DNA from: Epiperipatus broadwayi
Taxonomy: Eukaryota; Onychophora; Udeonychophora; Euonychophora; Peripatidae
Reading direction: 5' to 3'
NCBI GenBank assembly: GCA_028023455.1
Contig: JAQFVV010000064.1
Span: 1,087,825-1,151,824, forward strand
Length of the DNA stretch: 64,000 bases
Part shown: in pieces, positions 10,883 to 21,204 of the stretch
How positions within the stretch are numbered: position 1 is the first letter of the stretch
How the letters are laid out: each line of letters starts with the position of its first letter
The notes under the pieces: model-generated
What the model was told of the DNA's origin: nothing
The model's input: the letters and a program-made list of their open reading frames with translations, nothing else
Database searches by the model: none
Program-made: the position numbers and the translations under genes

Positions 10883-11608
10883 TGGAATAGTTACTAATTA
10901 CTAATAAAATCCCTAATTAAATATGTGTTTCTAAACAACGGGCTAAAAATAATTTAAGAACAAAAATAAACTAAAGAAAATCTGATTATGCAGGAATTTG
11001 ATTTCCCATAATTAATCTGCTTTCCAAAAAGAAATAATTAAATAAAACGCAAAAGATAAGATCAAGAAAACATACCTACCTGGGATAAAAAATGAATAAC
11101 AAATTACTCCAGAAAACAAAGGGAAAAAATAATGTTTTTTTTTATCTAGGGGGTTTGGCAGTTTTTTGTTGTCTCACATAGAAAATCAGTCATGCTGCAA
11201 TTAGCAGAGGGAAAGGGAGTTTCTTATTTTGCAGATCCAGGATCTTAAAAATAATTCTTGTATGCAAAGGCAAGAAGACTGCAGGAGAATTAGCTGGAGC
11301 AAGAAAATTAACTTTTGGAGATACTCATGAACATTGCAAGTAAGCAAGAGACTAACTGACTGTATTATATAAAACAAAATATTAATAATCTGTTTGCAGT
11401 TATATGTATATGTATTATAGATAAGCAAAGTATTAATAGTCTGTTTGCAGTTATATGTATATATATTGCCAGAATAATTATTTATGTCCATTAAACTTCC
11501 TCGTAAATTGAAACCATTGGATTATTGTTATTAAAAATGAAGTAAAATAATTCTTGAGAAAATTGCCATTCATATCTGTCAAGATAAAGCTAAAATCAAG
11601 ACACAACA
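10883..11608 (+). repeat. Ty3/gypsy 5' LTR
   Basis: Starts TGGAATAG and ends CACAACA. It matches 16,949-17,685 along its length with scattered differences. Two copies of a TTTGCAGTTATATGTATAT block lie at about 11,394 and 11,442. A TATATAAAAC stretch near 11,364 may be the promoter. Confidence 0.9.
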
Positions 11609-11699
11609 ACCTGTTGCAGTCGCACAGCTGATCTGAACCCGACAAGGGTCTTTTCAACAACTAAAAATATATAAAAATGCAGAAATCTCATCTTTTGGA

Positions 11700-12800
11700 C
11701 AAACAGCCATAGGCAAATTTGATGTGGAGAACGCTGCAGAATGGCCACTATATATAAAACAGATAGAAAACTTTTTTACCCTGAACAATATGCAAGAAAG
11801 CAAAAGGAAATTGGCAGCATTCTTGTGCTTCTTGAGAAAAAAATGATATAAATTGTCAATAAGCTTTTTGACTCCACTGACAAAATAAAATATGAAGAGT
11901 TAGTCAAGAAACTGACAGATAATTTTAGTCCCTGGACATCCCATCACATAGTTAGTTAAAACTAAGGAATAGAAAACAGTCTAAAAAGAATTGGTAAATG
12001 ACTATAATTTAGCCCTTAAAGAATTGGTTAGGGATTGCGGATATAGAGACTATATAGAAGAAATTCTCCTGGATCAATTACTATGGGCTATGTACAGTGA
12101 CAGATTAAGAGAACAATTATTAACGGATACAGACTTAAAGTACTAGAGTGCAATCCAGAAAGGAAGGGCTTATAAATTAATAAGTGAACAAGCTCAAGCT
12201 TTTAAAAATGCAACTAAAGAGATAAATATCCAGATTTATAAAACTGACAGTAATTGGAATAACCCACACAAACCAGATTTTGAAAAGGGAAATAAAATGG
12301 CATGTTATTGCTGTGGAAAAACTGACTACAGTGCAAAAAAGTGCAGGTGGAGAAAAAAAAGTTTTATATGTAGAGATAAGGGACACATTGCATGCATATG
12401 TAGAAAACCCAATACAGATGCAAATCAAGGAAAAGAGGGAAGTCAAAAGAATAGGGCAGGTAAACTGAATAATAATTTTACTATTAGAAATACAAGCATG
12501 GAGGGACAACAACAATTTATGATCGAATTGGAAATTTGTGGTGGTAAAATGAAAATGGATAGTGGCTCAGGGATATCTCTAATATCAGGCACAGATTGGA
12601 GAAAGCTATCAGTAATAAACCCTGGATTAATACTGGAAAAAACCAGCATAAAAGCCCATGATGTAAGCGGAAATGCATTAAACCTACTGGAGAAAATACA
12701 AACTCCGGTTAAATACCATAATAAACTAAATACATTACCATTATATGTAGTCATGGAGATTCAGCCCTATAATAGGAAGAGACTGGTTCCAAGCAATTAG
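11700..12800 (+). pseudogene. gag remnant, nucleocapsid and protease
   Basis: The capsid region (about 11,700-12,296) is broken by stops. The longest frame, 12,297-12,800, starts inside nucleocapsid. It has two zinc knuckles, both damaged: CYCCGKTDYSAKKC has Tyr in place of His, and in the second (CRDKGHIACIC) the first Cys is missing. An aspartic protease follows, with active-site DSGSGISLIS at about residues 82-91 (DSG rather than DTG, as in some Ty3 lineages). Gag packages the RNA and the protease matures the polyprotein. The frame stops at 12,798-12,800, and pol continues downstream in another frame. Confidence 0.75.
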
Positions 12801-12885
12801 AATTCAAGGTTATGAAATAAAAAATTACTCTCTTGGAAGAGAAATTAAAAATAACTATCCAGATCTATTTACTGATGAATTAGGC

Positions 12886-13509
12886 ATGATAGACACAAAT
12901 CTCATAGAGGTGGAGATAGTTAATAATGCACACCCCACAATTTGTAAACCACGGAAGATACCATACTTTCAAAGAACAAAAGTAGAAGAGAAAATCTATT
13001 CATTAGTCAATAAAGGCATTTTGACACCTGTAGAAATAGCAGACTGGGTGACACCCATAATCATAGTTACAAAATCCAATGGAAACTTACACATATGTGG
13101 CGATTACAGAGTAACCATAAATAAGTTTCTAAATAAAGAGGCATACCTGGTACTGAACATAAGAGAGATATTAGCAAGCCTACAAAAAGCATCACATTGT
13201 GCAAAACTGGATTTAAATTCAGCATTTCACCAAATCCCAATGTCAAAGAAAATGGCCAAAATATTAATGATCACAACACCTTTCAGATTGTTTAAGTGCA
13301 ATAGATTGCCATTTGGCATATCAACAGTCCCAAATATATTCCAGGTGAAAATTGACACACTACTGCAGAGATTTGAGGGTGTTATACCATATTTTAATGA
13401 CATATTAATAACAGCAGACTCAGAGGAGAGTTTGCATCAAAAAGTGACTAGGGTATGTGGGAAATTAAACAACTTTGGAGTAAATCTGAACACCGAGAAA
13501 AGTGTATGA
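12886..13509 (+). pseudogene. Ty3/gypsy reverse transcriptase
   Basis: The 207-codon frame spans the fingers and palm of a gypsy RT. It shows a VEEKIYSLVNKGIL entry, then TPIIIVTKSNGNLHICGDYR, LDLNSAFHQIPM (catalytic Asp of motif A), LPFGISTVPNIFQ, and YFNDILIT where YxDD is expected. The first aspartate of YxDD is Asn, so the enzyme would be inactive. A stop at 13,507-13,509 ends the frame just after LNTEKSV; the protein continues in the overlapping frame at 13,455-13,787 (IFGHVISGKG, LQAFLDLINYFEPFL). It would copy the element's RNA into DNA in the cytoplasmic particle. Confidence 0.85.
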
Positions 13510-13987
13510 AACACAAAAAAATTAGCATTTTTGGACATGTAATCTCCGGAAAAGGGAAATGGCTTTTGCCTGAAAAAGTAAATGCTATCAAAGATTTGCA
13601 GGCCTTTTTAGACCTCATAAATTACTTTGAACCATTCCTACAGAATAAAGCTAACATAACAAAACCCTTGTTCAAGTTACATAAAAAGAATCAAAAGTGG
13701 CAGTGGTTAAAAATACATGACGATGTTTTTGGCCACACAAAAAAATCTACTGGCATCAAAGAAATTGTTAATCCACTTCAACAATAATCAAGAAGTAACT
13801 CTAGCCACAGATGCCTCAGAATAAGGAGTGGGGGCAGTCCTCTGCCATCCATGCAATAATAGAGAATGACCTATTGCATACGTGTCTAGAACCCTCTCCA
13901 AGGCTGACAAAAACTACAGTCAAATAGACAAAGAAGCACTGGCAATAATATTTGAATTAAAGAAATTCCACCAATATATATATATTA
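13510..13987 (+). pseudogene. RT connection and RNase H, first part
   Basis: The connection domain up to about 13,787 ends in a frameshift. Then VTLATDASE, a stop, and GVGAVLC mark the start of RNase H (13,795-13,850), followed by PIAYVSRTLSKADKNYSQ and a KEALAIIFELKKFHQYI block to 13,980. The RNase H frame is cut there by the nested insertion and resumes at about 15,385. Confidence 0.7.
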
Positions 13988-15343
13988 TGACATTTTCCAT
14001 TTTTCTAGGCCTCTACACGCTAATATAAACTGCACGTGAGTTGATCAAGCTATGTCAAAAAAGAAGAGTTATATTTCTATTCTAAAAACATAGCTATATT
14101 TCCTGATCAACTCGGCCTATTAATTGTTGAGAATTGTGCTATTGACGAAATCAGCTTTTAATTTATTTAATCTGGGCACCAGAATTCCTAAGAATTCACT
14201 GAAATCATCATATAACATCTCACAAATAAAAAAAAAATACTTTTAAACTAATCGGTATTACATCATACCGTAACGAGAATTATTTTTTTAAGATTATTAT
14301 TCCTGGGCTTATTCAAACATATTGGCAAAGGTAAATTGCATTTTTAAATCTTATTAAACTACTAATAGATTTAATAATAAAAAATAATAATAACTATTAT
14401 TAATAACGGACAAATGAAAATTTATATTAGAAATATTTTTATTATTATAACAGATTAAAAATCTGTTTAAGTTAAAATGAGAATTCCTAATCAAGTAAAT
14501 CAGAGAGAACACATATTAATTCAAATATGATGCAATCAATAAAATAAAATAATTAATTAAAAAGTTCTGGTATAAACAAAAGTCTCTTGTACAGAAAAAA
14601 TGAAAGTCTCTATCGGGATTATTTTAAGACTTGTTTGCAAACGCTTAATTTTCTCACAATCAGAAATAAGTAGTCTTAACTTACCGGTAAATTTTGTGAA
14701 TTCACGAAGGTTGTAGATAACTATGCATAGTTTTTCGGGGTTGAATTGAGCTCACGGCCTTTGATTATTAGTTGATCTTGGTGCTGGTTCCATAGGCTAA
14801 TCACGTAAGCTTCTCTGGTGTCCATCGGTAATGATGTCAGCTAAAGCTCTGGTCTACTCTCATATGAATAACTTTTTCATCTTAGAGTGGTCTGGATTCT
14901 CTAATCCAAAACCAACCAAAAGAATATCAGCTAAACCAAGACGTTCCTCCAACCGAATCCCTCCTTTTTATACTAGAGGTCCCGTTGTCAGACTTCTGCA
15001 CATGCTAATATCATGGCGTTTTGTGTTTATAATCTTATACAGTCTTTATCATTTTTCAATTACTAAGTTCTCATTTTTTTTATCAAGTTTTTTGGCCATG
15101 TTTAATTAGCTAAAATATTTTTCTTTTAGCTTATCTTTTTACTTGCTTTTGGAATTCTTTTGTTCTCTCTAATTCTACTTTTATTTATAGTTAAGTAAAA
15201 AAAATACGAAAGAAAAATTTAACTTTCATTGTACGTTATTTTTTTAAAAAAAAATTATAGTAAAAAAAAATAATCTAAATTTACTTTTATTTTTTAGCTT
15301 TTACCAAATGCCAATATATTTGCAATGCATATAAATAAACGTT

Positions 15344-15346
<3 letters not shown>
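13988..15346 (-). mobile_element. Solo-LTR-like TG...CA element nested in gypsy
   Basis: Read on the minus strand it starts TGTAACG at 15,346 and ends TGTCA at 13,988. It lies between (TA)n tracts (13,975-13,987 and 15,347-15,384) inside the gypsy RNase H gene. On the minus strand TATAAAAAGG at about 14,972-14,963 sits about 375 bp from the TGTAACG end, as a U3 promoter would. The element at 46,002-48,059 has the same ends and the same TATA spacing. No coding frame is supported. An inverted pair GAGTTGATCAAGCTATG / CATAGCT...CTGATCAACTC lies at 14,037-14,115. Confidence 0.6.
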
Positions 15347-15386
<40 letters not shown>

Positions 15387-15732
15387 TTTCAAATCATAAT
15401 GGATCATAAGCAGTTACTGGGTATACTAGCAAGTGATAAGCAAGCTATTGATCATCTGAGCCAAGAATGCTATGATGGAGGAATGTACTAGAAGAATATG
15501 ACTACCAACTGGTACACAAAAAGAGAAGAGAAATTCATTTCACAGATGCATTGTCCAGAAACCCTAAAGACAGGAACCCCGACTGCATGAAAGAGAGATC
15601 AACTATATAGATTCTATTCAATCTGAAATTCTCTGCAGTAAAACAATGGAAAAATGAATGAGGGAAGATAAAGGATATGGGCTGCTAAAGAACTGGATTA
15701 GGAATGGCTAGCCAACAAAGAAACCACAAAAT
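15347..15732 (+). pseudogene. (TA)n and RNase H second part
   Basis: After a (TA)n tract to 15,384, the gypsy RNase H frame resumes (MDHKQLLGILASDKQAIDHL from about 15,400) and degenerates through stops. The unit leads into integrase. Confidence 0.7.
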
Positions 15733-16498
15733 GTGGCAATGGCTTTTTTGACTAATAGAAATTATCTGTCTTTTAGTAAAGGTTGCATATTAATGGGAGA
15801 CAGAGTAGTCATACCATCGGAAGGAAGGAATAAAGTCTTAAACTTGCTACATGAGGGACACCTGGGAATACTACAAGCAAAATCTTTAGCTCACAGCTAC
15901 ATCTGGTGGCCAGGAATAACATTTTATGTAGAAAATTATATTAAGAAATGCTCAGTGTGTCAAGCATACAGCAACATGAAACCAAAAGACTATATACCCT
16001 GGCCCAAGGCAGACAAACCATGGCAGAGACTCCACAGGGACCATGCCAGCACTATTAACAACAAGACATTGTTGGTGCTGGTTGATGCATATTCAAAATG
16101 GGCTGAATACCACATAGTCAAAAATATGAGCACAAGAAACAATAAAACTACTAAAAGTGATATTTTCATGACATGAATTACCAGAAGTAATAGTCACTGA
16201 CAATGTCACAGGATTTACAGCACAATATATGGAGGAATACCTGAACAACAATGGAATCACACACATGTGTGTACCCACATATCACCCAGAGTTAAATGGC
16301 ATCATGGAGAAGGCCATACAAACAATTAAAAAGGCAATTAAAAAATCTCTGAGCAACTGCATTCAAGAAATATTACATGAAGCAATGCGCTATCAACATG
16401 AAATGCCATCTACAATAACAAAAAAATCACCAGCAGATTTGTTGGTGTGCAGGAAACTGTGCATCAAATTAGACATGTTAGGACCAAAACATGAATAA
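15733..16498 (+). pseudogene. Ty3/gypsy integrase
   Basis: Two frames (15,733-16,176 and 16,229-16,498) together cover integrase. The first has the HHCC zinc domain (LLHEGHLG...KKCSVCQ) and the start of the catalytic core (PWQRLHRDHAS, LVLVDAYSKWAEYHIVK). The second, after a frameshift near 16,176, has VTDN (16,194-16,205, in between) and YHPELNGIMEKAIQT, giving the D-D-E catalytic set. It would join the element's DNA to the host chromosome. The sequence style resembles the K02A2.6-like group of animal gypsy elements. The C-terminal tail to about 16,930 is broken. Confidence 0.85.
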
Positions 16499-16948
16499 CT
16501 CCATCACCTGAGTGAACAGAGAACATTTCAAATTGGTGAAAAAATATGGTTACATGACACATTGTAAAAGAAGTGGATCAAAGGTACAATTATGGAAAAG
16601 AAATTGAGACAAACATTAACCATCAAAGATGGAAAGGGTAAACAATACAAAAGACACATAAACCATGTTCGTCATTGAATAGTAGAAGAGATGTTATTCC
16701 TAACTACAATAATACCACCCATGGAAGAACTGGAAAACTGAACCCGGGATAGAGAGAGTGAATAAATAGGTCCAGATGCTGAAAAACAGGAAAAAGTATA
16801 ACCGCAAGATCATAGCAAAATGGAAACAAAAATAGAAGAACAACCCAGGAAGGGGAAAAAATCACCCAGACCCCAGTGGAGCAAAAGTGAACCAAAAAGA
16901 TTGCAAGACTACATATAAAACAAATAATTTCTGGAGTAAGGGGAAGAT

Positions 16949-17685
16949 TGGAATAGTTACTAATCGCTAATAAAATCACTAATTAAATGTGTGTCTCTAA
17001 ATGACCGGCTAAAAATAATTTAAGAACAAAAATAAAACTAAAGAAAATCTGATTACGCAGGAATTCAATTTTTTAAAATTAATCTGATTGTCAATAATTA
17101 ATCAACAATCAAATTCCAAAAAGAAATAATTAAATAAAATGCAAGAGATAAGATCAAAAAAACATACCCACCAGGGATAGAAAATGAATAAAAAATTACT
17201 CCAGAAAATAAAGGAAAAAAAATGCTTTTTTTAGGGGGGTTGGCAGTTTTTTGTTGTCTCGCATAGAAAATCAGTCATACTGCAAGTAGCACAGTGAGAG
17301 GGAGTTTCTTATTTTGCAAATCCAGGATCTTAAAAATAATTCTTGTATGCCAAGATGAGAAGACAGCAGGAGAATTAGCCAGAGCAAAAAAATTAACTTT
17401 TGGAGATACTCATGAACATTGCGAGTAAGCAAGAGACTAACTGACTGTATTATATATAAGCAAAATATTAATAATCTGTTTGCAGTTATATGTATTATAA
17501 ATAAGCAAAGTATTAATTGTCTGTTTGCAGTTATATGTATATGTATTGCCGGGATAATTGTTTATGTCCATTAAACATCCTCGTAAATTGAAACCATTGG
17601 ATTGTTATTAAAAATGAAGTTGAGAAATTCTTGAGAAAATTGCCATTCATATCTCTCGAGATAAAACTAAAATCAAGACACAACA
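16949..17685 (+). repeat. Ty3/gypsy 3' LTR
   Basis: Starts TGGAATAG right after the purine tract and ends CACAACA. Differences from the 5' LTR are spread over its length, so the insertion is not recent. Confidence 0.9.
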
Positions 17686-17732
17686 ATGTGGTAATATATT
17701 GGACTATAATTTAAAAGAAAATTTCTAGATGC

Positions 17733-18033
17733 GATAATATGTTGGACTATTTCCATTATCTGCTCGTAAATGTTCGATGTATAGAAAATTTTAAACTTTA
17801 TTTAAACTTTTCAAATACAAACAACTTGTTAGTAATAATATACAAATAGGCAATACAGGTTAGTAATTACACAATATTTCGAGTAGTATTATGCTCCACC
17901 CTTCTTAAGGTGTTGCTGGCCTGACCAGTGACAATATTAGAATAGGAGTCAAACTTATACCTTTAAATTCTCAAATATTGAATTTTAAGGCAATGCTATA
18001 ACCAACTGAGCTATTCTGTCAAAGGCAGCATAT
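17733..18033 (-). mobile_element. tRNA-derived SINE, family 2, copy A
   Basis: On the minus strand it begins with a tRNA-like head: ATAGCTCAGTTGGTTATAGC (A box, about 18,000-18,019) and GTTTGACTCC (B box, about 17,945-17,954). A body follows, with CCAGCAACACCTTAAGAAGG and ACTCGAAATATTGTG, ending near GAAATAGTCCAACAT. The same order occurs at 45,628-45,896. The A and B boxes are the internal promoter for RNA polymerase III. Confidence 0.7.
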
Positions 18034-18039
18034 TTCATA

Positions 18040-19250
18040 TATACTTATCTATGAGGGTTGCTTCAAATCCTCCTAATTCCTTCAATTTTGAGATTAATTA
18101 GAGGCTTTGAGACATTATGTAGTTCCATACTAGGTTGACTTATAGGATTATTTGCCATTGACATATGAGCAGCCTTTTGAATATTCTTCTTCACTCCTTT
18201 TCCTCCCTATTCAATGTTTTTAATTTTTCCAATTGAACGTATATTCATTAGTACATACATGGTCTGTAGACACAACTGGTTTTTTTACAGTTTTAATCAT
18301 TAGTTTACATTTTTTCAATTATTGTTCAACACAATGATAGGTCTCAACAATATACTTTCACATTGACATATTTCACAGATGCAGTTTTTGTTCTTCAGCA
18401 TTTCCAGTTTACACTTTCTAAAAGTTAGAATTCCTTGAAGGGTGGTATAGCTTTAGAAAACTGTTATATAGATTGTAAATATTTTTAAATTTATCTGCCA
18501 CTTCTGGTATGTATGGATATACTGCTATACCAATAATTGTATTTCCTTTTTGTATCATTTTTGTTGTTTACTAGCATTTACATATCTTGTTATTAAGAGT
18601 TGGCAAGATTTTATAGGTGTTTAATCTTCAGATCATATATAAATTCAGTAGTACCATGACTATTAACTTTATAATTCGATTTTCTATAACAAAATATCCA
18701 TCCACTCATAATTGCATTGTTATCTATCCTTGAACAACCACCATTATTTTACCTGACTTACACACTGTGTCAAACAAACCCATAATTTTTTATTCTTATC
18801 TCAAATTAATTTATTAAATATTAAAAAGTCATAAACAAAACTTATTTGATCTAAATGGTTTTGTGAAGTGAAAGGCAGATCCTAAATATATTGATTAATC
18901 AGATCCATTAAATTTGAAAAAGTACTTTTACAAATTTTTGTGATCTTCTGATTGAGATAAATTAAATTTACAATATCAAAACTTCCCTCAAAATCTAATT
19001 TCAGCTTGCAACACATTCTTTTGTCTATTCTATCTAATATATTACTAGATTCTTTAAAATTCAAAAATATCTTATAACCCAAAAGTGTGGTGAGATTTAA
19101 TATTCCTTGGGATATATGCTTAAAAGAGATTTTTCAGTGGCAATACATAAAAAAATTATCAATGGTAATTATTACAATCGGGAACTATTTAATTTTGATC
19201 GATAAATTAAAATCTCTATCAGATGACGTAATAATTCTCTTTTTTTTCTC
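18040..19250. other. No gene seen
   Basis: AT-rich; short frames only, with no supported exon or repeat. Confidence 0.5.
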
Positions 19251-19254
19251 ATGT

Positions 19255-19327
19255 GTCATAGCATCAGTCGGGAAGTGAACCCAAGACAACTGCTTAGTAA
19301 AGCAGCTGTCGCTGACCTCTTGACATA
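19255..19327 (-). mobile_element. tRNA-like SINE, family 1, 5'-deleted copy
   Basis: On the minus strand GTCAAGAGGTCAGCGACAGC leads to TTGGGTTCACTTCCCGACTG (B box), then ATGCTATGACAC and an A-rich tail. The acceptor 5' arm and part of the A box are missing compared with the other three copies. Confidence 0.65.
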
Positions 19328-19329
19328 AA

Positions 19330-20930
19330 TTTTGAAATAACATGAGTTTAAAAATCTATATGTTTTTCTTTCTACTTGAATTGTATTAAAATAACATGAT
19401 TGTGGAAAAAATAGTACTTTGGGATTAGAACTGCTGTAACATATTCATGAGTGGAATGAAGAAATGAACATTATTGCTGGAAGGCTTAAAAAAAGCATCT
19501 TACATCCTCAAAGTAATTCTTATATTGTCTTAAATTGTTATTAAACTTTTTTTTAATTCTAAATAATTTCATGTAAGTGATATAAAATAATTTATTTTCC
19601 TTTTTAGAAGATTGGAAATGTTTTTAATTCGATGTTTATTTACAGATTTGTTTCTGAAGTCAAGTTCATGACAATTACGCCCCAAAACTAAAAAAGAATT
19701 TGTGTTATTACCATCTCATTTTAAAATAGTTTCATCCCTTTATTTCTCATTATTTTAAAAACAAAAATACCTCCTTCAACAATATTCCTGCAAATGGAGA
19801 AATTTGTTTGTATTGTAACATTCTTATCATTTTGTTTTGAAGTACCTTTTTGATATGGGTGCTTTGTTTGTATTTAGACATTTGGTTTTTTAAAAAATTC
19901 TTGTTGATATTGATGTTAAAAATATTTAATTTTCTTTAAATTTATTTGATTAATTTGTATAAATTTATAGTTATTAATTTTGACAAAAATCAATAGATGG
20001 TAAGTTATACATTGCAAGTTTTAATATCAATGCTATTCCAATCATATGCAAATGTATGCATTTATTGTCAGACAGTGACAGTGAATAAAATCTTGAATAG
20101 TTTTCTGTTTTATAGACAAGCAAGATGTCACCTGTGTTTTTGATAAATGTACAGTTCTGAGGACCTACAATTTCTCTCTTTGAATATGTTAATTGTTAAA
20201 TTTAAGAAAAAATTAATAAGTTACATGAAATAAAAGTATTAAAGTGCATTAATAATCTTTATTGCAATTTTTTTTTACTTATAATGGTAAAGTGACAATA
20301 CACTTTGAACTTAAAGTTGTTGATGTCTTGTGTAGAAAACCAAAGAGTGTTTCATAGTGTTATCACTTTCAAGTTTCTTATATTTTTCAAATGAAATTTA
20401 TGTTCCTATAACTCATTTTTTGTTTATATTCAATGTGTGTGAAAAGTTTGATAGCATGCAAAATATATATCATCTTAACAAACATATTTATATGGTTTAT
20501 TCAATTATTTTCATTGATTTCTCAGGACCAGAACCAATCTTATTGTTATCTATATATACAATGTATTTTTTACACAAATTTCTTTTACACATAATTTTTG
20601 GGAACCAATCTACCATGTAAAAATAGAATTAGGTGTACTTTATCCATTATCAAGACATTAAATGGTGTACATATATGGCTAAATATTTTATTTTTGAGTA
20701 ATTTATTTATCTTCTGTGATAAATTCATGTAGCAATTTCAATGTTATCACCCAGGAGAAGTAATTTTAGTTGACAATAAATAAGTTTCAAGTTCTAACTC
20801 AGGATTTGGTAAACATAATTATCATCTATTCTTTCACAAAATACTTTAGATTATTATACAGTTAAAATCTGATCATATTGACCTACAATACCCACCACCT
20901 ACCCATCTTACCTACCTCTATATCATTTGT
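19330..20930. other. No gene seen
   Basis: AT-rich sequence. The longest frame (20,357-20,620) has no recognisable domain or splice context. Confidence 0.5.
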
Positions 20931-20931
20931 T

Positions 20932-21025
20932 TGCCTATCTGTTTATCTATTTATCTAATTATCTCATATATATATATATATATATATATATGAGATAATT
21001 AGATAAATAGATAAACAGATAGGCA
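20932..21025. repeat. Perfect palindrome with (TA)n centre
   Basis: TGCCTATCTGTTTATC at 20,932 begins a 35-nt arm repeated exactly as its complement, ending at 21,025. A (TA)n core of about 24 bp lies between the arms. No mismatch is seen. Confidence 0.9.
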
Positions 21026-21157
21026 TATATATATATAAGTTTGCAGGCTGTACCAGATATGTATCTTAGAGATTATTTGCTTTATCCATTCATTTTAAGA
21101 TGAGTTGAAATTAAAAGCATATATATATTGTAACCAGTTGGGTTGCATGGTACACTC

Positions 21158-21158
<1 letters not shown>

Positions 21159-21200
<42 letters not shown>
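21159..21200. repeat. (TA)n microsatellite
   Basis: About 40 bp of TA repeats, directly after a 30-bp TGTAAC...CTCA segment (21,129-21,158). Confidence 0.9.

Positions 21201-21204
<4 letters not shown>

Larger units (their letters stand above)
10878..17690 (+). mobile_element. Ty3/gypsy LTR retrotransposon, decayed
   Basis: The element runs 10,883-17,685 with two LTRs, a 5-bp target duplication ATGTG (10,878-10,882 and 17,686-17,690), gag zinc knuckles, protease, RT, RNase H and integrase in Ty3/gypsy order. A purine-rich tract (GGAGTAAGGGGAAGA, about 16,933-16,947) precedes the 3' LTR as a polypurine tract should. The region after the 5' LTR does not start with a clear TGG primer-binding site. 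Frameshifts, stops and a lost RT catalytic aspartate show that it is dead. A 1.36-kb solo-LTR-like element interrupts the RNase H region. Confidence 0.9.

Noticed and set aside
12177-12754. Minus-strand frames of 112 and 103 codons
   Set aside because: They are antisense shadows of the gypsy gag-protease region.
14831-15109. 92-codon plus-strand frame
   Set aside because: It lies in a gene-free solo-LTR-like element and has no domain.
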